A stretch of DNA of 5,689 bases from positions 1-5,689 of the forward strand of contig JAUXBQ010000173.1 of the NCBI GenBank assembly GCA_030619365.1, in the 5' to 3' direction. The position numbers and the translations under genes were made by a program. This document shows positions 1-5,004 of the stretch, in pieces. The stretch is from a candidate division FCPU426 bacterium (GTDB lineage: Bacteria; Oederibacteriota; JAAXVQ01; JAUVAV01). The notes under the pieces were generated by a model. It searched no databases and was not told the DNA's origin. It saw nothing but the letters and a program-made list of their open reading frames with translations. Position 1 is the first letter of the stretch. Each line of letters starts with the position of its first letter.

Positions 1-399
1 AAAAACCCGCGTCCATTGCAGCACGTCCACCCGGAACCAAATTTCATCCGGGCCGGGAATTGGCTTGAAATCCCCAGGCAGCAGGTGTTTCACCCGTGCC
101 CAGGGGATTAAATAGAAGAGGGAGATGCCGCGGCCAAAGCAATCGAGCGGAGCGGGCGGAATTTTCCAGGGCTGCTTGGGCAGACGCAGGGGTTCAGGCG
201 TGTACTTGGCTTTCAATTCTCCGGCCGGCTGGGTTTGACGTTTTTTCAGGCCGGGCGCGGTGTCCGCGGCCGGCCTGACCGCCCACACCTGCGCAACACA
301 CAGCCCGCACCAGGCCAGGCCGAGACAGGCGATGATGACGAATTTCAAGCCGCCCTTGCGGGCAGTCCGTGGTTTTCGCGCCAAAAAGCTGTTCAGCAT
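1..399 (-). CDS. Partial gene: exported or membrane-anchored protein, family uncertain (possibly acetoacetate-decarboxylase-like fold)
   Basis: The frame is open from an ATG at 399-397 to the window edge, giving 133 residues with the C-terminus missing. An in-frame TAG nine codons upstream bounds the start. An AAGGA at 416-412 is a possible ribosome site, but its 12-base spacing is long. The N-terminus is basic (R8, K9, R11, R14, K15) and is followed by a hydrophobic stretch at about residues 20-39. This looks like a signal peptide or signal anchor, with possible cleavage after VWA (residue 40) and no proper lipobox. A Pro/Lys-rich linker runs to about residue 80. After it, GRGISLFYLIPW (90-100), LLPGDFKPIPG and the WFRVDVLQW segment faintly resemble the start of the acetoacetate decarboxylase / DUF2071-like beta fold, where a 'FYL..' strand precedes a 'LLP' helix end. 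That resemblance is from memory and weak; an exported member would be unusual. The gene lies 58 bases after fhs with no clear terminator between, so co-transcription is possible. Confidence 0.7.
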   Translation of the reverse strand, partial: MLNSFLARKPRTARKGGLKFVIIACLGLAWCGLCVAQVWAVRPAADTAPGLKKRQTQPAGELKAKYTPEPLRLPKQPWKIPPAPLDCFGRGISLFYLIPWARVKHLLPGDFKPIPGPDEIWFRVDVLQWTRVF

Positions 400-457
400 G
401 GAAAGGGCCCGTCCTTCTAAAGACTAAGCCAGTGTAGCATATTTAAAATCCTTTTTT

Positions 458-2179
458 TCAAAATAATCCTGTGACCTTTCCCTCGGGCGTTAAATCAATC
501 TGGTTGCCGGCCGGCTGGGAAGGCAGTCCGGGCATGGTGCGCATGTCACCCAGCAGGGGGTACAGGAACCCGGCGCCCACCGAAGCCCGAATGTCGCGGA
601 CCGGCACCCTAAAACCCCGCGGACGCCCCTTGAGCTTGGGATCATGCGAGAGGGAGAGATGGGTCTTGGCCATGCAGATGGGCAGGCGGTCGTATCCAAG
701 TTCGGTGTACTGCGCGACTTTTTTTTCGGCCGCCGGCAGGTAATCCACGCCCTCCGCCCCGTAGATGCGGGTGGCAATGATTTCGAGTTTCTCCTTGATC
801 GAGGCTTCCAGGGGATAGAGAAATTTGAACTGCTTGGGCTGATCGGCCGCGGCCACCACGGCCTCGGCCAGCGCCCGGCCGCCTTCACCCCCCCGGGCGT
901 GAACTTCCGAGGGCACAGCGGACACGGCGCCGAAGGACAAGGCCTGGGTGCGAACCAGTTCGATCTCCCGGTCATGGTCCGTCGCGAAACGGTTGATGGC
1001 CACCACCACGGGCACCCCGTGCTGCCGGACCGCCTCAATCTGCTGCTGCAGGTTTTCGCAGCCCCGGATCAGCGCCTCGTCGTTGGGCGCGGCCACCACT
1101 TTGGGATCCAGGGGCCGGCCGGGCCGGACCTCGAAGGCACCACCGTGCATTTTCAGGGCCCGGATGGTGCAGGTCATAATCACCGCGTCGGGCGTGAGGC
1201 CCGAGGCGCGGCACTTGATGTTCATGAACTTCTCGCACCCGCAATCCGCTCCAAATCCGCTCTCGGTCACGACGTATTCGCCGAGACGCAGCGCCATTTG
1301 ATCCGCAATAATCGAGGAATTGCCGTGCGCGATGTTGGCAAAGGGGCCGGCGTGCACGAATACCGGGGTGTGCTCCAGCGTCTGCATGAGCGTGGGCATG
1401 ATCGCGTCTTTCATCAGCACGGCCATGGCGCCCGCGCATTTCAAGTCTTCGGCCGTGACCGGTTTCCCCGCGCGGGTGGTCCCGATCACGATCGCGCCCA
1501 GGCGGCGGCGCATGTCCTGCAAATCCTTGGCCAGCGCCAGGATGGCCATCACTTCCGAGGCCACGGCGATGTCAAAGCCGGTCTCCCGCGGGTAGCCGTT
1601 TTCCTTGCCGCCCAGCCCCACCACGATCTGCCGCAGGGCCCGGTCCGAAATGTCGACCACGCGGCGCCAGGTCACGGACAAAGGATCGATCTCCAACGAA
1701 TTGCCGTGCAGCAGATGGGAGTCGATGTAAGCGGCCAGCAGGTTGTTGGCCAGGGAGACCGCGTGAATGTCGCCGGTGAGGTGCAGGTTGAAGTCTTCCA
1801 TGGGGATGACTTGTGAGTACCCACCGCCGGCCGCTCCGCCCTTGATCCCGAACACGGGTCCCAGGGAGGGCTGGCGGATGCAGGTCACCACTTTTTTTCC
1901 GATCTTGGCCAGGGCCTGGGAAACACCGAGGGTGGTCACGGTTTTGCCTTCGCCCAGAGGCGTAGGGGTCATCGCGGTCACGTCGATGTATTTTCCCAGG
2001 GGCCGGTTGGCCAGCTGTGCCATGACCTCGAGCCGGACTTTGGCCTTGTGATTCCCGTAGAGTTCCAACTGGTCCGCGGGCAGCCCCAACTGGCCGGCGA
2101 TTTCCAGGATCGGACGCAGGTCCGCCTGCTGCGCGATCTCCAGATCACTCGCAATTTTAGTGGTGGTCTTGGTGGTCAT
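458..2179 (-). CDS. fhs: Formate--tetrahydrofolate ligase (10-formyl-THF synthetase)
   Basis: This cytosolic enzyme joins formate to tetrahydrofolate using ATP, giving 10-formyl-THF. It is the entry step of the methyl branch of the Wood-Ljungdahl pathway and a general source of one-carbon units. The protein has 573 residues, close to the usual 555-560. Family landmarks run in order: the P-loop region TPTPLGEGKT (71-80), PSLGPVFGIKGGAAGGGYSQ (104-123), the MEDFNLHLTGDIHA block (127-140), GFGADCGCEKF (308-318) with MNIKCR, and PVVVAINRF (390-398). The typical C-terminus has MPGLPSQPA and ends VTGLF. I chose the ATG at 2179-2177 because AAGGGAG (2192-2186) sits 6 bases upstream and the family's N-terminus begins about there. 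The frame stays open to an ATG at 2245, but those 22 extra residues are encoded partly inside a palindromic repeat and look non-native. An upstream terminator separates the gene from the HEAT-repeat gene, so it probably has its own promoter. The family assignment is secure; the pathway (acetogenic or purely biosynthetic) is not decided here. Confidence 0.98.
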   Translation of the reverse strand: MTTKTTTKIASDLEIAQQADLRPILEIAGQLGLPADQLELYGNHKAKVRLEVMAQLANRPLGKYIDVTAMTPTPLGEGKTVTTLGVSQALAKIGKKVVTCIRQPSLGPVFGIKGGAAGGGYSQVIPMEDFNLHLTGDIHAVSLANNLLAAYIDSHLLHGNSLEIDPLSVTWRRVVDISDRALRQIVVGLGGKENGYPRETGFDIAVASEVMAILALAKDLQDMRRRLGAIVIGTTRAGKPVTAEDLKCAGAMAVLMKDAIMPTLMQTLEHTPVFVHAGPFANIAHGNSSIIADQMALRLGEYVVTESGFGADCGCEKFMNIKCRASGLTPDAVIMTCTIRALKMHGGAFEVRPGRPLDPKVVAAPNDEALIRGCENLQQQIEAVRQHGVPVVVAINRFATDHDREIELVRTQALSFGAVSAVPSEVHARGGEGGRALAEAVVAAADQPKQFKFLYPLEASIKEKLEIIATRIYGAEGVDYLPAAEKKVAQYTELGYDRLPICMAKTHLSLSHDPKLKGRPRGFRVPVRDIRASVGAGFLYPLLGDMRTMPGLPSQPAGNQIDLTPEGKVTGLF

Positions 2180-2185
2180 GACAAG

Positions 2186-2192
2186 CTCCCTT
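2186..2192 (-). promoter_or_regulatory. Ribosome binding site that fixes the fhs start
   Basis: On the minus strand AAGGGAG lies 6 bases before the ATG at 2179. It supports this start over the in-frame ATG at 2245, whose codon lies within the palindrome at 2237-2274. Confidence 0.75.
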
Positions 2193-2236
2193 GCCTTCAG
2201 GCTGGAATTCCGTGGTCTGGGCGGCATCCGGCACTT

Positions 2237-2274
2237 GCCCGGCATTCGCGGGCAAAGCCCGGCGAATGCCGGGC
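2237..2274. repeat. REP-like GC-rich palindrome upstream of fhs
   Basis: The arms 2237-2249 and 2262-2274 are perfect 13-base inverted repeats (GCCCGGCATTCGC and its complement). Between them GGGC (2250-2253) pairs with GCCC (2257-2260) around an AAA loop, so the whole element folds into one long hairpin with about one unpaired base. No T-run follows on either strand, so it does not look like a terminator. Its form (C/G-rich ends, ATTC/GAAT inside, a pyrimidine/purine-balanced tip) resembles the interspersed intergenic palindromes found in many copies in some bacterial genomes. Only one copy is seen here, so repeat status is inferred. If transcribed it would lie in the fhs 5' leader and could affect mRNA stability. 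Confidence 0.6.
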
Positions 2275-2310
2275 ACGACGGGTATTACACGATGTTCAAC
2301 CGCTTCGAAT

Positions 2311-2343
2311 AAAAAAAACCGCGCTAAACATTTAGCGCGGTTT
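2311..2343 (-). terminator. Intrinsic terminator of the HEAT-repeat gene
   Basis: The arms 2316-2328 and 2331-2343 are perfect 13-base complements (AAACCGCGCTAAA / TTTAGCGCGGTTT), with CA between them; sterically this is about 12 pairs with a 4-base loop. On the minus strand the stem is followed by eight Ts (complement of 2311-2318). It lies 47 bases past the stop codon at 2391. No T-run follows on the plus side apart from the stem's own TTT, so it acts for minus-strand transcripts. It isolates fhs from upstream transcription. Confidence 0.92.
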
Positions 2344-2390
2344 AGGTTCCATCACGGAAGCCTTGCACATCAGGCGGAGCCTCCGCGCGC

Positions 2391-3773
2391 TCACTTTCTT
2401 TTCTTTTTGGTCGAACGCTTCTTCGGGGCTTTCTTCGGTGGCGCGGCCGTGGGTTGGGGCGCCACCTGTTCTTGGGCTGGCGGAATCGGCGGGGCCTGGT
2501 TCCGCATAAGGCGGATTTTTCCGCCGATCTTTTTCTCGGTTTCCATGCGCAGGAGAATGTTCTCCAAATGCTTTCTGATCCACTGGCTCTTTTCCTGCTT
2601 AACGGCCTGTTTGAGGATGGGCTCGACGTCCGGGGTGCCGATCTCATCCAACGCGATCACCGTGGCCCAGCGCACGCGCTCGGCGCTGTCCCGCATCAGC
2701 GGCTTGAGCATTTGCACGGCCTGTTTCCCCTTGAGCCGTCCCAGGGCGCTCACCGCTTCCTCGCGCACCGATTCGTCCTGGGAGGTCGACATCTGCTTCA
2801 CGATGTTCAAATGACTTCTCGTGACGGCCCCGGCCAGAGCATGCGCGGCGGCCGCGCGCACGGTCGCGCCTTCCGCCTTGAGCAGCGGCACCAGGGCCTT
2901 TACGCCCGCGGGCGTCCGCAAGCGTCCCAGGGCCAGGGCGGCTTCCCGGCGCGTGGTACTTTCCTTGTCGCGCAGGGCCCGGATGAGCACGCTCTCCGCG
3001 CGGGTGTCGCCGATGTTCCCCAACGCCATGACGGCCGCGCGGCGCACAAAATCATCGCGATTCTGCGACGCCGCGATCAGATCCGGCACCGCACTCTTGG
3101 CCTTCATCCGGCCCAGGGCCATGGCCGCGTCTCCCTGCAGCATCGGGATCCCGGATTTTAAAGCGGCGATGATCTTTTGGGTGGCCACGGGCGATTTAAA
3201 CTTGGTTAAAACCCAAATGGCCCGGCGCCGCACCACGACTTCCTTATCGTCCATGGCTTTCAGCAGATCCGCCAGTACGACCTGCTCGGGCAATTTCCCG
3301 ATCGCCAGCACCGTTTGCTCGCGCACAGTCACGGACTTATCCTTTAAAAAAGGTTTGACGACGAAGTATTTATCTTTCCCGCCCAGGCTGGCGGTGGTAA
3401 AAATGGCCGCGGCCCGGACGCGATCACTCTGGTCCTCGAGCAGGGGCTCCACCTGGTCCAATTGGGAAGCGTCTCCCCAAGCGCGCATGGAAATCAGGGC
3501 GTTTTCCCGCACGCGTTCATCGGGATCACTCAAGGCCTTGAGCAACTGGGGGATGACGGATTTATCGCCTACGCCGCCCAGCGACATCACTGCTTCGCGC
3601 CGCTGGACCGCGTCCTTGGAGACCAGCATGCGCGAGTACTTGTTCATCATCATTTTACGTTTGTTTTCCCAGGAACGCGGAGTTTTAAAAAGTATGGAGG
3701 CAATAATGGCCGCAGCCGCGATGGCCAGAACCGCCATGATCACCCAAATAATTTTGGTTTTCTGACTCGCCAT
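2391..3773 (-). CDS. Membrane-anchored HEAT-repeat (PBS-lyase-like) protein with basic tail
   Basis: The protein has 460 residues and its specific function is not recognised. A short charged start (MASQKTK) is followed by one hydrophobic segment at about residues 8-29, which looks like a membrane anchor or uncleaved signal. Residues 30-55 are a basic linker. From about 56 to 410 there are roughly twelve tandem units of about 31 residues. They share a pattern such as 'xVRrxAvxALGrlgd..avp.Ll.aLkD', for example VRRAAVMALGNIGD at 243-256 and VREEAVSALGRLKG at 336-349. This is the HEAT / PBS-lyase-type alpha solenoid, a protein-binding scaffold. The C-terminus (427-460) is Pro/Ala/Gln-rich and then Lys/Arg-rich, ending KKKRK. 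The ATG at 3773-3771 has a strong GGGAGGG (3786-3780) 6 bases upstream. The sequence shows no catalytic residues and no heme or bilin motif. The 'PBS lyase' label of related domains reflects fold, not phycobilin chemistry. A role as a membrane-tethered scaffold is inference. Confidence 0.93.
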   Translation of the reverse strand: MASQKTKIIWVIMAVLAIAAAAIIASILFKTPRSWENKRKMMMNKYSRMLVSKDAVQRREAVMSLGGVGDKSVIPQLLKALSDPDERVRENALISMRAWGDASQLDQVEPLLEDQSDRVRAAAIFTTASLGGKDKYFVVKPFLKDKSVTVREQTVLAIGKLPEQVVLADLLKAMDDKEVVVRRRAIWVLTKFKSPVATQKIIAALKSGIPMLQGDAAMALGRMKAKSAVPDLIAASQNRDDFVRRAAVMALGNIGDTRAESVLIRALRDKESTTRREAALALGRLRTPAGVKALVPLLKAEGATVRAAAAHALAGAVTRSHLNIVKQMSTSQDESVREEAVSALGRLKGKQAVQMLKPLMRDSAERVRWATVIALDEIGTPDVEPILKQAVKQEKSQWIRKHLENILLRMETEKKIGGKIRLMRNQAPPIPPAQEQVAPQPTAAPPKKAPKKRSTKKKRK

Positions 3774-3779
3774 ACCAGA

Positions 3780-3786
3780 CCCTCCC
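3780..3786 (-). promoter_or_regulatory. Strong ribosome binding site of the HEAT-repeat gene
   Basis: GGGAGGG on the minus strand, 6 bases before the ATG at 3773. It is a purine-rich Shine-Dalgarno sequence at good spacing and supports this start. Confidence 0.75.
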
Positions 3787-3844
3787 TATGGACTTTCAAA
3801 ATCGATGCGTATGTGCTACACCCCGGCAACCCAGTCGGAAAGTA

Positions 3845-3853
3845 AGTATAACA
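3845..3853 (-). promoter_or_regulatory. Candidate extended -10 promoter for the HEAT-repeat gene
   Basis: On the minus strand TGTTATACT reads as TGn followed by TATACT, five of six bases of the sigma-70 -10 consensus with the extended-10 TG. No good -35 is seen 16-18 bases upstream, where the DNA is GC-rich; extended -10 promoters often lack one. Initiation would fall near 3838, giving a leader of about 65 bases. It is a short motif match only. Confidence 0.35.
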
Positions 3854-3874
3854 CGCGCTCCCGGGCCGCGCACT

Positions 3875-3894
3875 AAAAAAAAGCGTTTCCCGCC
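3875..3894 (-). terminator. Weak terminator-like hairpin after the Pta-N-like gene
   Basis: Directly after the stop codon the minus strand reads GGCGGGAAACGC and then eight Ts (complement of 3875-3882). The stem is only GCG/CGC, extendable by a G-T and an A-T pair into the T-run and the stop codon, around a GGAAA loop. The T-run is convincing and the stem is short, so termination may be partial and some readthrough into the HEAT gene is possible. Confidence 0.4.
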
Positions 3895-5004
3895 TCAACA
3901 CCCGTCGCAGATGGATTGAACGTCCACGTATTCACTCACCAGTTGGATGGCCTGCTCTATTTTGGCGCTCTCAAACGGACTGATCTTCGCCATCAAATCG
4001 TGGATCTGCGAGGCTACCGTGTAGGTATCCTTGGAGCAAGTAATCACCGGCACGCGGGAGCGGTGAATCAGCTCCAGGATGGCCGGATGCGGGATGGTGT
4101 GCCCCGTGAGCACGATCCCGGCCACCATGGACGGCTGGCTGCTCTCGTCGCCCGACATGGCCATGCTGATCCCGGCCAGAATAATGTCTTCCCGGTCGCC
4201 CGGTGTAATGATCAGGGAGCCCGGCTTGAAATAATCCAGGGCCTGGTGCGCGCTCATGGCCCCGACCAGGTTGTGCTTGACCGACCTTTCCAGGGCGTGT
4301 TCGCTGACTTCCTGGCTGATCAGTTCGCCTCCCACTTCCTCCATGACCTCTTTCACCGTGGGTGCGGAAAGGATGTCGTCGAACGGCAGCACGCCCAGCA
4401 CCTTGATGCCTTTTTGTTCAAACCCTTTGGTGGCCAGCTCCTTGACGCGTTCGTATTTGTGCGGCTGGACCTTATTGATCACCACGCCGGCCAAGGGCAC
4501 GCCGGCCTCCTTCAGCAGGACGTAACTCAACGCCACTTCGTCAATGGGACGTCCCACCCCGCCCGGCGCGACGATTACCACCGGCGTGTCCAGCAATTTC
4601 GCCACCCGGGCGTTCGAGATATCCAGCACCGAGCCCACGCCGGCGTGCCCGGTACCTTCCACCACCACGAAATCCCGGGAAACCTTGATCCGTGCAAAGG
4701 CTTCGAGGATTTGCTTTTCCAGATCGAGTGTGCGGCCGTGGCGGATGTATTCGGCCGTAAATCCCTTCCCGACCCGCACGGGATTCATGTCCTGCAATTC
4801 CGCCTTGGTGCCGAATACCCGCTCCATTAAGACGGCGTCCTCATCGACTTCCACGCCTTCCGACAGGACGGTACGCTGGCCCACTGGTTTGATATAACCG
4901 ATGTTCTTCTTTTTCTTGTGCAGGTTGCCCAGAATCCCCAGAGACAACAGGGTTTTTCCCACGTTTTGGCGGGTGGCGGCGATGAATATTTTTCCCGTGC
5001 TCAT
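3895..5004 (-). CDS. BioD-like P-loop/DRTGG protein (phosphotransacetylase N-terminal-like, no catalytic domain)
   Basis: The protein has 369 residues. Residues 5-230 form a BioD-like (dethiobiotin synthetase-type, AAA_26) P-loop domain. It has a P-loop at ATRQNVGKT (10-18), GYIKPVGQ (36-43), VVVEGTGHAGVGS (113-125, the acidic Walker-B-like strand), PVVIVAPGGVGRP (141-153) and VVINKV (174-179). Residues about 240-345 match the DRTGG domain, with ITPGDREDIILA (266-277), GIVLTGHTIPHPAI and PVITCSKDTYTVA. This order is that of the N-terminal half of long Pta proteins. The acetyl-/butyryl-phosphotransferase domain that would follow is absent, so it is unlikely to make acetyl phosphate itself. In E. 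coli Pta this region is regulatory; the job of stand-alone forms is not established to my knowledge. The protein ends ICDGC, a terminal CxxC. The ATG at 5004-5002 overlaps the corrinoid gene's TGA (ATGA) and has AGGA (5015-5012) 7 bases upstream, so translation is probably coupled. Dethiobiotin or cobyrinate amidation chemistry is less likely because of the DRTGG domain. Confidence 0.93.
   Translation of the reverse strand: MSTGKIFIAATRQNVGKTLLSLGILGNLHKKKKNIGYIKPVGQRTVLSEGVEVDEDAVLMERVFGTKAELQDMNPVRVGKGFTAEYIRHGRTLDLEKQILEAFARIKVSRDFVVVEGTGHAGVGSVLDISNARVAKLLDTPVVIVAPGGVGRPIDEVALSYVLLKEAGVPLAGVVINKVQPHKYERVKELATKGFEQKGIKVLGVLPFDDILSAPTVKEVMEEVGGELISQEVSEHALERSVKHNLVGAMSAHQALDYFKPGSLIITPGDREDIILAGISMAMSGDESSQPSMVAGIVLTGHTIPHPAILELIHRSRVPVITCSKDTYTVASQIHDLMAKISPFESAKIEQAIQLVSEYVDVQSICDGC

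Noticed and set aside
431..461. Possible promoter for the gene at 399-1 (TTGAAA and TACACT on the minus strand, overlapping the end of fhs)
   Set aside because: The spacer would be 19 bases and the -10 matches only four of six bases. The AT-rich gap makes chance matches likely, so it is not listed as a feature.
644..1816. A 390-codon open frame on the plus strand opposite fhs
   Set aside because: It is antisense to a secure fhs gene. Its composition (His/Gly/Arg/Gln-rich, no recognisable domain) is typical of the shadow frame of a GC-rich gene, and no ribosome site or family match was seen.
2180..2245. Upstream ATG extending Fhs by 22 residues
   Set aside because: The extension is encoded partly by the palindrome, has unlikely residues (MPGKCRMPPRPRNS) and lacks a good ribosome site. 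The ATG at 2179 has AAGGGAG at ideal spacing.
2821..3765. A 314-codon open frame on the plus strand opposite the HEAT-repeat gene
   Set aside because: It mirrors the repeat array and is rich in Ala/Arg/Ser without domain features. The minus-strand gene has regular repeats, a strong ribosome site and a terminator.
2391..3773. Reading the HEAT protein as a phycobilisome lyase
   Set aside because: The repeats share only the fold of PBS-lyase HEAT-like domains. There is no phycobilisome context and nothing else cyanobacterial in the window.
3895..5004. Naming the P-loop/DRTGG protein bioD, cobB/cobQ or pta
   Set aside because: The DRTGG domain is absent from BioD and CobB/CobQ, and the Pta catalytic domain is missing. 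Any of these symbols would overstate the function.
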